Assembly (NCBI RefSeq): GCF_900115815.1
Contig: NZ_FOXV01000015.1
Location: forward strand, 16,050-80,049
Origin: Roseivivax halotolerans
GTDB lineage: Bacteria; Pseudomonadota; Alphaproteobacteria; Rhodobacterales; Rhodobacteraceae
Direction of reading: 5' to 3'
Length of the DNA stretch: 64,000 bases
The translations under genes were made by a program, and so were the position numbers. The notes under the pieces are model-generated. The model was not told the origin of the DNA, searched no databases, and saw only the letters and a program-made list of their open reading frames with translations. Below are positions 7,724 through 16,838 of this stretch, one piece after another. Within the stretch, counting starts at the first letter, position 1; each line of letters begins with the position of its first letter.

Positions 7724-9235
7724 ATGACTCTGAGCAAGTTCTTTATCACCTTGGCAATTGCCTGCGTTGTTCTCTTCGCGCAGCCGCTCGTCCCCGTGAC
7801 GGACGACACTGGCATGGCCCGCGCGCAGGAAGACGGGGACGATGACGACGACGGTGATGATGACGATGACGATGACGACGACGGTGATGACGATGACGAC
7901 GACGATGATCGCAGCGGCGGAGATTTTGACAGGGACGGTGACGACGACGATGAAAGTGATCGATCCCGTCGTCCGCGTGGAAGCGGCACCGATCCGATCA
8001 CGCGCTTCCTCGAAGGCGTGTTCGGTCGAAACGACGACGCGCCCCGCCGGGTGCAGCGCCAGCCCGCACCGACGCCCTCACCCGAACCGGAGCCTCGCCC
8101 GTTGGCCGCACCCGACGAAATCGTGACACTTGCGCTCAGCGATGCGGATCTCACCACGCTGCAGGCACAGGGATATGCGTTGATCGAAACCTACGACATT
8201 GCCACCTTCGGCCAGACCGCGCGCCGCCTGACCGTGCCCGCGGGAACGACGCTCGAGGAGGCGCGCGCCGCCGTTCGCGCTCTGCCGACCGGAGAGGAAG
8301 CCGATTTCAATCACTTCTATCGCGCCGAGCAGGGCTTTCCGCCCGATTGTAGCGGTCTCGAATGTCCTGCGCGTGTCGCGTTCGGCTGGTCACTGCCCGA
8401 GGGGCGGGATGTATCCTGCGGCCGCGGAATGTCGATCGGCATGGTCGATACCGGCATCAATCCCGATCACGAGACCTTCGCGGGCGCCGATCTCGCTGTC
8501 GAGACGCTGAGCGACCAGGACCTGATCCCGTCCGAGGATCTGCACGGCACGGCCATCGCTGCACTGCTGGTTGGCGCGCCGGGTACCCGATCGCCGGGCC
8601 TTGTGCCCGGTGCGTCCGTCACGGCGATCGATGCATTCCACCGCGACAGCGGCGATGAACGCGCCGACGTGTTCACCCTCATCAAGGCGCTCGACCGGCT
8701 GGCTCAGCTGGGTGTCGACGTCATAAATCTCAGCCTTGCGGGACCGGCCAATACAGCGCTCGAGCTGCTCGTGACGGAGCTGTCGGGCTCGTCCGACATA
8801 GTGCTGCTCGCCGCTGCCGGGAATGCGGGCCCAAGCGCGGACCCGCTCTATCCGGCGGCCTATGACGGGGTGGTAACGGTCACTGCGGTGGACCGCGACC
8901 GTGCCATCTACCGCCGGGCAGTGCAGGGCGACCATGTGGATTTGGCGGCGCCCGGCGTCACGGTCTGGACGGCCGCCTCGATCCGCGGTGCTCGGTGGAA
9001 AACGGGCACGTCCTACGCGGTGCCATTCGCAACTGCGGCAGCCGCGGCACTGCGGCAGGCAGATCCAAACCTGACTGCGGCTGAGGTGCGGCAGGCGTTG
9101 CGCGATACCGCTCGTGATCTCGGCGACCCGGGGCCCGACAGGGTATTCGGCGCCGGGCTTGTGGCGGTGCCGAGCGAGTGCCGCAAGGACGCCGAGGACG
9201 CCCCCGAGGCACTTCCGGTATCCATGCCGGATTGA
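7724..9235 (+). CDS. Secreted subtilisin-like (S8) serine protease with Asp-rich N-terminus
   Basis: A 503-residue protein with a signal peptide (about residues 1-34, ending near MARAQ). A tract of about 45 residues that is nearly all Asp with some Gly follows, then a Pro-rich linker, a propeptide-like domain (about 130-205) and the S8 catalytic domain. The triad is visible as Asp242 (MVDTGIN), His274 (DLHGTAIA) and Ser430 (GTSYAVP, where most relatives have GTSMAAP); AAAGNAG supplies the oxyanion Asn near 367. The acidic tract probably binds calcium or keeps the exported protein soluble. The gene is divergent from the ECF sigma pair and probably under its control. Confidence 0.88.
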   Translation: MTLSKFFITLAIACVVLFAQPLVPVTDDTGMARAQEDGDDDDDGDDDDDDDDDGDDDDDDDDRSGGDFDRDGDDDDESDRSRRPRGSGTDPITRFLEGVFGRNDDAPRRVQRQPAPTPSPEPEPRPLAAPDEIVTLALSDADLTTLQAQGYALIETYDIATFGQTARRLTVPAGTTLEEARAAVRALPTGEEADFNHFYRAEQGFPPDCSGLECPARVAFGWSLPEGRDVSCGRGMSIGMVDTGINPDHETFAGADLAVETLSDQDLIPSEDLHGTAIAALLVGAPGTRSPGLVPGASVTAIDAFHRDSGDERADVFTLIKALDRLAQLGVDVINLSLAGPANTALELLVTELSGSSDIVLLAAAGNAGPSADPLYPAAYDGVVTVTAVDRDRAIYRRAVQGDHVDLAAPGVTVWTAASIRGARWKTGTSYAVPFATAAAAALRQADPNLTAAEVRQALRDTARDLGDPGPDRVFGAGLVAVPSECRKDAEDAPEALPVSMPD

Positions 9236-9763
9236 GCCGAGCGTCTCGTCGAAAACCGGATTTGGCTTCAGGTCATGTCGGCATGCCGGTCTTTCTTACC
9301 AGTTCCGCGTCCCGGTCTTGGCTTCGATGATCTTCGCCGTGCTTCAGAATCCGTTTGCTGCGACCGCGATCCCTTCTATTCCCATGCTGCAATCGCGATG
9401 AATGGCCGACTAATGACTGGAAAGTTCCGTGATGCGGTCGTTGCTCCCGAGGGTTTCGCTGCGCTCAGTTCGAATGACTGGATCCACAGCTGTGATGCCG
9501 GATGAAGAATTGCTGCGCCGCAACAGGAATACCGCTGCAAGCGCACGCAGCGAGAATTTGCCTCTTCCGCAACGGGCTTCAAACGGTTGCTCGCCGCGAT
9601 ATGGCTCAATGGCCACTATTGCGATGGAGTTGACCTCTCGATAGCTTTGCGCCGAATTCTCCCTGCCTCTGCACGCCATGGCCCTACTACGCCTTCACCG
9701 CTGTTGCCCGTAACCAGATAACGGTCTTCTTGATCGGTCCCGTGAACCATCACGGGGCCGATT
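9236..9763. other. Intergenic region without a recognisable gene
   Basis: About 530 bases between the subtilase and trbB. The short frames present show no recognisable protein and no convincing ribosome sites. In complete trb clusters a coupling protein gene (traG) commonly precedes trbB; no remnant of it was recognised. The promoter for the trb genes should be in this segment, but no clear element stands out. Confidence 0.5.
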
Positions 9764-10747
9764 ATGACCGTCACACCTTTCCAAACCGAGACGTCTTCCC
9801 GCGGCGCACGCATGTTGCGCACCGCTCTTGGGCCCCGCATCGCCGCCTGGCTCGAAGAAGCGGACGTCGTCGAAGTGATGCTGAACCCGGACGGACGGCT
9901 CTGGATTGACCGGTTGGCCGACGGTCTGGCTGACGCTGGCGCTGTCCTGTCCCCTGCCGATGGCGAGCGCATCATCCGTCTTGTCGCGCATCACGTTGGG
10001 GCGGAGGTCCATCCCGCGGCCCCGCGTGTTTCGGCTGAATTGCCGGACACGGGCGAGCGCTTCGAGGGTTTGTTGCCACCAGTGGTTTCTGCACCCACAT
10101 TTGCCATTCGCAAGCCCGCCGTCGCGGTGTTCACCCTCGAGGACTATGTAGCAAAGGGCATTCTTTCCTCAGATGCGGCTGCGCAGTTGCGCGACACGGT
10201 CACCAGCCGGGCCAATATTCTTGTCGCGGGTGGGACCTCCACCGGCAAGACGACCCTCACCAACGCGCTCTTGGCGGAGGTCGCCAAAACCTCCGACCGC
10301 GTTGTCCTGATCGAGGATACGCGAGAACTTCAATGCCGGACGCCGAACCTCGTGGCGCTTCGCACCAAAGACGGGGTCGCAACCCTCTCCGATCTCGTGT
10401 GCGCATCCTTGCGGCTACGGCCTGATCGCATCCCCATTGGCGAGGTGCGCGGACCGGAAGCGCTCGACCTCCTGAAAGCCTGGGGCACCGGTCATCCGGG
10501 CGGGATCGGGACGATCCATGCCGGGTCCGCCATTGGTGCGCTGCGCCGGCTTGAACAGCTGATCCAGGAAGCGGTGGTGACAGTTCCGCACGCGCTGATC
10601 GCAGAAACCATCGATCTGATCGCCGTTCTGTCCGGACGGGGCGCCGAGCGCCGCCTGACTGAACTGGCGCGTGTCACCGGCCTCACTGCTTCCGGCGACT
10701 ACGCCCTCACCCCCCTTCTTTCCCGAAACTCAGGAGACAATCCGTGA
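9764..10747 (+). CDS. trbB: Conjugal transfer ATPase TrbB
   Basis: A 327-residue VirB11-type secretion ATPase. An N-terminal domain precedes the RecA-like core with Walker A GGTSTGKT at residues 156-163, [10 protein letters not shown] as the Asp box, and the [22 protein letters not shown] segment with the Walker B region and His box. It works as a cytoplasmic hexamer energising pilus assembly and substrate transfer in the P-type T4SS. It is the first gene of the trb operon and overlaps trbC by 4 bases. The length is normal. Confidence 0.95.
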   Translation: MTVTPFQTETSSRGARMLRTALGPRIAAWLEEADVVEVMLNPDGRLWIDRLADGLADAGAVLSPADGERIIRLVAHHVGAEVHPAAPRVSAELPDTGERFEGLLPPVVSAPTFAIRKPAVAVFTLEDYVAKGILSSDAAAQLRDTVTSRANILVAGGTSTGKTTLTNALLAEVAKTSDRVVLIEDTRELQCRTPNLVALRTKDGVATLSDLVCASLRLRPDRIPIGEVRGPEALDLLKAWGTGHPGGIGTIHAGSAIGALRRLEQLIQEAVVTVPHALIAETIDLIAVLSGRGAERRLTELARVTGLTASGDYALTPLLSRNSGDNP

Positions 10748-11070
10748 CACCCATCCGATCTTTCCCCCTACCGCTCGGCACCGCAGCACTCGCCCTCCTC
10801 GTCTTCGCCTTGCCCGAGCCAGCGTTCGCCGCCGGGTCCGGCATGCCGTGGGAGGCCCCGCTGCAATCCATCCTCGAGTCGATCGAAGGCCCGGTCGCCA
10901 AGATCGTCGCCGTGATCATCATCATCGTTACCGGGCTGACGCTGGCCTTCGGCGACAGTTCGGGCGGCTTCCGACGGTTGGTGCAGATCGTCTTCGGACT
11001 TTCCATCGCCTTTGCCGCCTCGAGCTTCTTTCTGTCCTTCTTCTCCTTTGGCGGCGGGGCGCTGATCTGA
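10744..11070 (+). CDS. trbC: Conjugal transfer pilin TrbC
   Basis: A 108-residue VirB2-like pilin precursor. A signal peptide (residues 1 to about 29, ALPEPAFA) is followed by two hydrophobic helices (AKIVAVIIIIVTGLTLAFG and LVQIVFGLSIAFAASSFFLSFF). After processing it would form the mating pilus. The start overlaps the trbB stop and the stop overlaps the trbD start, indicating tight coupling. Confidence 0.92.
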   Translation: MTPIRSFPLPLGTAALALLVFALPEPAFAAGSGMPWEAPLQSILESIEGPVAKIVAVIIIIVTGLTLAFGDSSGGFRRLVQIVFGLSIAFAASSFFLSFFSFGGGALI

Positions 11071-11339
11071 TGGAGAACCCCACCGACATTCCCGGCTATT
11101 TCGCGCCGGTGCACCGCGCCCTGATCGATCCGATCCTGCTGGCCGGTGCGCCACGCACCATCGCCATTGCCAATGGCACCCTGGCGGCCGCCATCGGGCT
11201 GGGCTTGCGGCTCTGGCTCGTGGGCCTCGCATTTTGGCTGGTCGGCCACCTCCTCGCAGTCTGGGCCGCGAAGCGAGACGCACAGATCGCCGAAGTGGCG
11301 CGGCGGCATCTCCGTTACCCGTCCTGGTTCGGGGTCTGA
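11070..11339 (+). CDS. trbD: Conjugal transfer protein TrbD
   Basis: An 89-residue VirB3-like inner-membrane protein. It opens with FAPVHRALIDPILLAGAPR, typical of TrbD, and has hydrophobic segments around residues 32-65. The ATG at 11070 shares its first base with the last base of the trbC stop. TrbD associates with the TrbE ATPase during pilus assembly. Confidence 0.92.
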   Translation: MENPTDIPGYFAPVHRALIDPILLAGAPRTIAIANGTLAAAIGLGLRLWLVGLAFWLVGHLLAVWAAKRDAQIAEVARRHLRYPSWFGV

Positions 11340-11343
11340 GCGG

Positions 11344-13824
11344 ATGATGCGTCTCGCCGAATACCGCTCCAAATCCGCCCTACTGGCCGATTTCCTGCCC
11401 TGGGCTGCTTTGATCGCGCCCAGCGTCATCCTGAACAAGGACGGCAGCCTGCAACGCACAGCGCGGTTTCGGGGGCCGGATCTGGATTCCGCCACACCCG
11501 CCGAATTGGTCGCCACCTCGGCCCGGCTGAACAGCGCACTGCGGCGGCTGGGTTCCGGCTGGGCCGTCTTCGTGGAGGCGCAGCGGATACCGGCGCAGAA
11601 CTACCCCGCCTCCAAGTTTCCCGATCCTGTCTCCGCCCTCGTCGATGCCGAACGGTGCGCGCAATTCGAAGAAGCAGGGGCGCATTTCGAGAGCGCGTAT
11701 TTCTTGACGTTGGTCTGGATGCCGCCCGCAGACGACGCGAGCCGCGCCGAAGGCTGGTTGCTGGAGAACGCACCTGATCGCAGCACCAAGCCACAGGATC
11801 TTGTCTCCAGCTTTGTCGGCCGCGCCGACCGGCTGATCGATCTGCTCGACGGGTTCATGCCGGAAATCGCCTGGCTCTCGGACGCCGAGACCCTGACGTA
11901 CCTGCACTCGACAGTTTCAACGCGGCGACAGCATGTCCGCGTGCCGGAGGTGCCGATGCATCTCGACGCGGTTCTGGCCGATGACCCGTTGGTGGGTGGG
12001 CTGACACCCCGGCTTGGGGCCGCCCATCTCAAGACCCTTGCCATCATCGGGCTGCCAAGCGCGACCTGGCCCGGGCTGCTCGACGAGTTGAACGGGCAAG
12101 GTTTCGCGTATCGCTGGTGCACCCGCGCGATCTGCCTCGACAAAACGGATGCTGCCCGGGTGTTCACCCGCATCCGCCGCCAGTGGTTCGCCAAGCGCAA
12201 GTCGGTGGCCGCGATCCTGAAAGAGGTGATGACCAACGAAGCCTCGACCCTGCTCGACAGCGACGCGGCCAACAAGGCGGCGGATGCCGACGAGGCGCTG
12301 CAGGAACTCGGCGCCGATGTGGCGGGCGCGGCTTACGTCACCGCAACGATTACCGTCTGGGACGAGGACGCGGCAGCCGCCGAGGCCAAGCTCAAGGCCG
12401 CGGAGAAGATCGTGCAGGGGCGCGATTTCACCTGCATCCCAGAAACATTGAACGCGCTCGAGGCCTGGCTCGGCTCCCTGCCCGGCCACCTCTACGCCAA
12501 TGTCCGTCAGCCACCCATCTCGACGTTGAACCTCGCCCATATGATCCCGATCTCGGCGGTCTGGGCGGGGCCGGACCGGAACGACCACCTCGACGGCCCG
12601 CCGCTCTTTCATGCCGAGACCGAAGGCACAACGCCGTTCCGGTTTTCCACCCATGTGGGCGATGTCGGCCATACCCTGATCGTCGGCCCGACCGGGGCGG
12701 GCAAATCGGTCCTGCTGGCACTCATGGCGCTGCAATTCCGACGCTATGCCGGTGCCCAGGTCTTCGCCTTCGACTTCGGCGGCTCGATCCGCTGCGCCAC
12801 ACTCGCCATGGGCGGGGATTGGGAAAACCTTGGCGATACGCTGGCCGACGAGGAACCAGCGGTGCAGCTGCAGCCACTGGCGCGGATCGACGACGCGGCG
12901 GAACGTGCCTGGGCGCAGTACTGGCTCGCGGGAATCCTCGGGCGTGAAGGCGCGGCGATCGACCCGGCGGCGCGGGACCATCTCTGGTCGGCATTGACCT
13001 CGCTGGCCTCGGCCCCGCGCGAGGAGCGTACGCTGACCGGCCTCTCGGTCCTTCTGCAATCGACCGAGTTGAAGCGCGCGTTGAAACCGTTCTGCCTCGG
13101 CGGACTCTTCGGGCGCCTTCTTGATGCCGAGACCGAAGACCTGGGCAGCGCCGATGTGCTCGCGTTTGAGACCGAGGGACTGATCGGTTCGGCGGCGGCC
13201 CCCGCCGTGCTGGCCTATCTCTTCCACCGGATAGAGGCCCGGCTCGACGGGCGGCCCACCATGATCCTGATCGACGAGGGCTGGCTGGCGCTGGACGACG
13301 CCAATTTCGGCGGGCAGCTGCGCGAATGGCTGAAGACGCTGAGAAAGAAGAACGCGTCGGTGATCTTCGCCACCCAGTCGCTGGCCGATATCGACGGGTC
13401 CCTCATCGCACCCGCCATCATCGAGAGCTGCCCCACAAGGATTTTCCTGCCCAACGAGCGCGCCTTCGAGCCGCAGATCGCACGCATCTACCGGAATTTC
13501 GGGCTGAACGACCGACAAATCGACATCGTCGCCCGCGCAGCACCGAAGCACGACTACTACTGCCAGTCGCGGCGGGGCAACCGGCTGTTCTCGCTGGGCC
13601 TCGGCGAGGTGGCGCTGGCCTTCACCGCCGCGTCCGCCAAGGCCGACCAGACCGCCATCACCGAGTTGCTTACCAGCCATGGCCGGGACGGCTTCGCCGC
13701 CGCCTGGCTGCGCCATCGCGGTCTTGATTGGGCCATCGACCTGCTCGGGCCCGACATCGCACCAGCCGATCCGACATCCCCTCACCCTAACCAAAAGGAG
13801 ACGGAACATGACCCACAATCCTGA
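11344..13824 (+). CDS. trbE: Conjugal transfer ATPase TrbE
   Basis: A VirB4-type ATPase of 826 residues from the ATG at 11344 (MMRLAEYRSK). The N-terminal CagE/VirB4 domain is followed by the motor domain, with Walker A GPTGAGKS near residue 450 and Walker B MILIDEGW near residue 640, and RKKNASVIFATQSLADID after it. It energises assembly of the T4SS at the inner membrane. Longer upstream starts would run into trbD and are not credible. The 3' end overlaps trbJ by 17 bases. Confidence 0.95.
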   Translation: MMRLAEYRSKSALLADFLPWAALIAPSVILNKDGSLQRTARFRGPDLDSATPAELVATSARLNSALRRLGSGWAVFVEAQRIPAQNYPASKFPDPVSALVDAERCAQFEEAGAHFESAYFLTLVWMPPADDASRAEGWLLENAPDRSTKPQDLVSSFVGRADRLIDLLDGFMPEIAWLSDAETLTYLHSTVSTRRQHVRVPEVPMHLDAVLADDPLVGGLTPRLGAAHLKTLAIIGLPSATWPGLLDELNGQGFAYRWCTRAICLDKTDAARVFTRIRRQWFAKRKSVAAILKEVMTNEASTLLDSDAANKAADADEALQELGADVAGAAYVTATITVWDEDAAAAEAKLKAAEKIVQGRDFTCIPETLNALEAWLGSLPGHLYANVRQPPISTLNLAHMIPISAVWAGPDRNDHLDGPPLFHAETEGTTPFRFSTHVGDVGHTLIVGPTGAGKSVLLALMALQFRRYAGAQVFAFDFGGSIRCATLAMGGDWENLGDTLADEEPAVQLQPLARIDDAAERAWAQYWLAGILGREGAAIDPAARDHLWSALTSLASAPREERTLTGLSVLLQSTELKRALKPFCLGGLFGRLLDAETEDLGSADVLAFETEGLIGSAAAPAVLAYLFHRIEARLDGRPTMILIDEGWLALDDANFGGQLREWLKTLRKKNASVIFATQSLADIDGSLIAPAIIESCPTRIFLPNERAFEPQIARIYRNFGLNDRQIDIVARAAPKHDYYCQSRRGNRLFSLGLGEVALAFTAASAKADQTAITELLTSHGRDGFAAAWLRHRGLDWAIDLLGPDIAPADPTSPHPNQKETEHDPQS

Positions 13825-14590
13825 GCGCCCTGCCCGGCCCCGCAAACTCGCCGCCGCATTGATGGCCAGCGCCCTCGTCCTAACACCGGTTCTATCGACA
13901 CCGGCCCAGGCCTTCCTCTTCGGCGGTGGCGGACGGATCGTCTACGACCCGCGCAACCACGCCGAAAACATCCTCTCGGCTGCCCGCGCGCTAGAGCAGA
14001 TCAACAACCAGATCGCCCAGATCCAGAACCAGGCGCAGATGCTGATGAACGATGCGCTGAACCTCGCTAACCTGCCGCATTCCTCGCTGGCGGAACTGCA
14101 GGGCGCCATCGGCGAAACCCAGCGCCTCTTGGCCGATGCCCAAAGCCTCGCCTTCGACGTCGCCACCATCGAACAGGCCTTCGCGCAGGACTACGGCACT
14201 GCCGCAGCCCAAGGTGATTTCGACGCGATGATCGCCGGTGCGCGCGAGCGGTGGGAAACCTCGGTCGCGGGCTTCGAGGACGCGTTGCGCGTGCAGGCGG
14301 GCGTTGTCGGCAATATCGACGGCGCGCGCACCCAGATGAACGCGCTCATCAGCGAAAGCCAGGGGGCCGTCGGGACCCTGCAGGTGGCCCAAGCCGGGAA
14401 CCAGCTCCTCGCATTGCAGTCGACGCAGATCGCCGATCTGACCGCAGCCATCGCCGCGCAGAACCGCGCCGAAGCGCTCGAAGCCGCCCGAATCGCCTCG
14501 GCCGAAGCGCAGGGCCGCGAGAACCTCACCCGGTTCCTCGATTACGGCGGCGGCTACACGCCCGGCACCGTGCGCTTCTTCGGGGAGTGA
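13808..14590 (+). CDS. trbJ: Conjugal transfer protein TrbJ
   Basis: A 260-residue VirB5-like minor pilin or periplasmic component. It has an N-terminal signal peptide (basic start PARPRKLAAA, hydrophobic core, cut near TPAQAFLF) and long helical Gln/Ala-rich stretches (ALEQINNQIAQIQNQAQM) characteristic of TrbJ. The ATG at 13808 lies within the end of trbE and follows an AAGGAGA site. The conserved start of the mature protein (YDPRNHAENILSAARALEQ) supports the call. Confidence 0.93.
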   Translation: MTHNPERPARPRKLAAALMASALVLTPVLSTPAQAFLFGGGGRIVYDPRNHAENILSAARALEQINNQIAQIQNQAQMLMNDALNLANLPHSSLAELQGAIGETQRLLADAQSLAFDVATIEQAFAQDYGTAAAQGDFDAMIAGARERWETSVAGFEDALRVQAGVVGNIDGARTQMNALISESQGAVGTLQVAQAGNQLLALQSTQIADLTAAIAAQNRAEALEAARIASAEAQGRENLTRFLDYGGGYTPGTVRFFGE

Positions 14591-14594
14591 GCGT

Positions 14595-14864
14595 ATGGCA
14601 CTCGACACCCCGCGAGCTCTGCGCCTGATCGCCTTCGGTATCGGCGGCCTTGCCGCCCTCGCAGCCGTGGTCGAACTGACCCGCACGATCCTGCCCACCG
14701 ACACCGGGCATGTGGTCACGGATGATACCTTGCGCGGCACCCTCGCGCGTTGCCGTGACCTGACGCCCGAAGACTACGCCACCGACACAGAATGCCGCGC
14801 CGCCTGGGAGGCGGCCCGGCAGCGCTTCTTCGATCTGGCTCCAGAGCCGGCCGGGACGGAGTAA
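14595..14864 (+). CDS. trbK: TrbK-like entry-exclusion protein (TrbK-alt)
   Basis: An 89-residue protein with one N-terminal membrane helix (LRLIAFGIGGLAALAAVVEL) and a small periplasmic domain bearing two Cys and the CRDLTPEDYATDTECRAAWEAARQRFF segment typical of the TrbK-alt family. It lies between trbJ and trbL, where trbK is normally found. The role in entry exclusion is inferred from the family and position. No lipobox is obvious. Confidence 0.8.
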   Translation: MALDTPRALRLIAFGIGGLAALAAVVELTRTILPTDTGHVVTDDTLRGTLARCRDLTPEDYATDTECRAAWEAARQRFFDLAPEPAGTE

Positions 14865-14868
14865 GGCA

Positions 14869-16155
14869 ATGGGCGGCGTCAGTGTCATCGACCGGTTTCT
14901 CGAGGTCTTCGCCTCCTACATTGATTCCGGGTTCGGACTTCTGGGTGGCGACGTCGCCTTTCTCGCCACCACGCTGATCGTCATCGACATCACGCTGGCC
15001 GCGCTCTTCTGGGCCTGGGGAACGGATGACGACATCATCGCGCGGCTGGTGAAGAAGACCCTCTTTGTCGGGGTCTTCGCCTATATCATTGGCAACTGGA
15101 ACACGCTGGCCCGGATCGTTTTCGACAGTTTCGCGGGCCTTGGCCTAGTCGCTACCGGCGGCACGATCTCCGCCGGTGAACTGCTGCAGCCCGGGCGCAT
15201 CGCGCAGGTCGGGCTCGAGGCGGGCCAGCCGATCCTTGCCTCCATCGCCGAACTCTCCGGGTTCGTCGCCGTCTTCGAGAACTTCATCCAGATCGGGATC
15301 CTGTTCTTCGCCTGGCTGGTGGTTCTGCTGTCGTTCTTCATCCTCGCGATCCAGCTTTTCGTCACCCTGATCGAATTCAAGCTGGCCACGCTGGCGGGCT
15401 TCATCCTCGTGCCCTTCGGCCTCTTCAACAAGACCGCCTTCATGGCCGAACGCGTGCTGGGCCTCGTCATTTCCTCCGGCGTCAAAGTTCTGGTCCTGGC
15501 CGTGATCGTCGGCATCGGGTCGACCATCTTCAGCGAGTTCACCGCCGGGTTTGCGGGTGAACCCACAATCAACGACGCGATGTCCGTGGTCCTCGGCGCG
15601 CTGGCGCTTCTCGCCCTCGGTATCTTCGGCCCCGGCATCGCCAATGGCATTGTCTCGGGCGGGCCACAGCTTGGCGCAGGCGCCGCGGTCGGCACAGGTA
15701 TCGCCGTAGGCGGGGCCGCGGTCGCCGGTGTCGCCGGGACTCGGATGGCACTTGGCACCGGTGGCGCGGCCTTGCGTGGTGCTAGTGCGGTTGGCAGCGG
15801 AACCGCGACCGCTTACCAACTTGGTGCCGCGTCCCGCAGCACAGCGTTGAGCAAGTCCGTCGGTGGCGTGGCCGCTATCGGCAAGACCGGTGCTGTCGCC
15901 GCGTTCAGCCCGCTCCGACGCGCGATCTCGGACGGCGCGCAGTCCGGCGCCCGCGCGGCCTATGCCGCCACCGGGGGACGGATGGCGGGTGGTGCCCTGC
16001 CCTCCCCAGCCAATGACGGCCCGCCCGATTGGGCGCGCCGGATGAAGCGCCAACAATCCCTTCAACACGGCCTTTCCACCGCGGCCCATGTCGTTCGTTC
16101 CGGCGATCATGGCGGCGGCGGCACGGTCGTCAGCCTCTCTGAAAGGTCCTCCTGA
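14869..16155 (+). CDS. trbL: Conjugal transfer protein TrbL
   Basis: A 428-residue VirB6-like polytopic inner-membrane protein. It begins with VIDRFLEVFASYIDSGFGLL, has about six hydrophobic segments within the first 270 residues, and ends in a Gly/Ala-rich, low-complexity cytoplasmic tail. It forms part of the inner-membrane channel of the T4SS. Its last base is shared with the first base of trbF. Confidence 0.94.
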   Translation: MGGVSVIDRFLEVFASYIDSGFGLLGGDVAFLATTLIVIDITLAALFWAWGTDDDIIARLVKKTLFVGVFAYIIGNWNTLARIVFDSFAGLGLVATGGTISAGELLQPGRIAQVGLEAGQPILASIAELSGFVAVFENFIQIGILFFAWLVVLLSFFILAIQLFVTLIEFKLATLAGFILVPFGLFNKTAFMAERVLGLVISSGVKVLVLAVIVGIGSTIFSEFTAGFAGEPTINDAMSVVLGALALLALGIFGPGIANGIVSGGPQLGAGAAVGTGIAVGGAAVAGVAGTRMALGTGGAALRGASAVGSGTATAYQLGAASRSTALSKSVGGVAAIGKTGAVAAFSPLRRAISDGAQSGARAAYAATGGRMAGGALPSPANDGPPDWARRMKRQQSLQHGLSTAAHVVRSGDHGGGGTVVSLSERSS

Positions 16156-16838
16156 TGTTCCGACGCCCCAGTGTCCGCTATGGCACCACGCCTGAACCCG
16201 TCACCCCCTACCAGAAGGCCGCCCAGGTCTGGGACGAGCGCATCGGCTCGGCCCGCGTCCAAGCCCGCAACTGGCGCCTCATGGCAATGGGCTGCCTTGT
16301 CCTGTCCGCCGGGCTCAGCGCGGCACTGGCTTGGCAATCGACGCGCAGCAGCGTGGTGCCCTACATGGTCGAGGTCGACAATCTCGGTGCGGCCCAAGCC
16401 GTCGCCCCGGCGCTGGCAGAGTATCGCCCGACCGACCCGCAGATCGCCTGGCATCTCGCCCGCTTCGTCGAGCATGTCCGGCAGGTCCCGGCCGATCCGA
16501 TCGTGCTGCGCCAGAACTGGCTTCGTGCCTACGATTTCGCTACGGATCGCGGCGCTGTCGCGCTTAATGACCATGCCCGTGTGAACGATCCCTTCGCGCA
16601 GGTCGGTGACACGCAGATTTCCGTCGAGGTCTCAAGCGTCATTCGCGCCTCGGACACGAGCTTCCGCGTCGCCTGGATCGAGCGCCGCTATGAGAATGGC
16701 CAACTCGCCGCCACCGAACGCTGGACCGCCATCCTGAGCATTGTGATCCAGCCACCGCGCGATGCGGAGCGCCTGCGGGCCAACCCGCTCGGCGTCTATG
16801 TCCATGCCATCAACTGGTCGAGGGAGAGTGCCCAATGA
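16155..16838 (+). CDS. trbF: Conjugal transfer protein TrbF
   Basis: A 227-residue VirB8-like protein. A short cytoplasmic start (VTPYQKAAQVWDERIGSARVQARNW) is followed by one membrane helix (MAMGCLVLSAGLSAALAW) and a periplasmic domain. VirB8-type proteins nucleate the T4SS core. The stop overlaps the trbG start by 4 bases. Confidence 0.94.
   Translation: MFRRPSVRYGTTPEPVTPYQKAAQVWDERIGSARVQARNWRLMAMGCLVLSAGLSAALAWQSTRSSVVPYMVEVDNLGAAQAVAPALAEYRPTDPQIAWHLARFVEHVRQVPADPIVLRQNWLRAYDFATDRGAVALNDHARVNDPFAQVGDTQISVEVSSVIRASDTSFRVAWIERRYENGQLAATERWTAILSIVIQPPRDAERLRANPLGVYVHAINWSRESAQ

Noticed and set aside
7830..7990. Short tandem DNA repeats (gatgacgac type) that look like a microsatellite or CRISPR-like array
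   Set aside because: They are the codons of the Asp-rich tract of the subtilase; there are no spacers and the reading frame is kept.
9429..9679. Short frames on both strands before trbB
   Set aside because: No similarity to traG or to any family I know, and no ribosome sites; left as non-coding.
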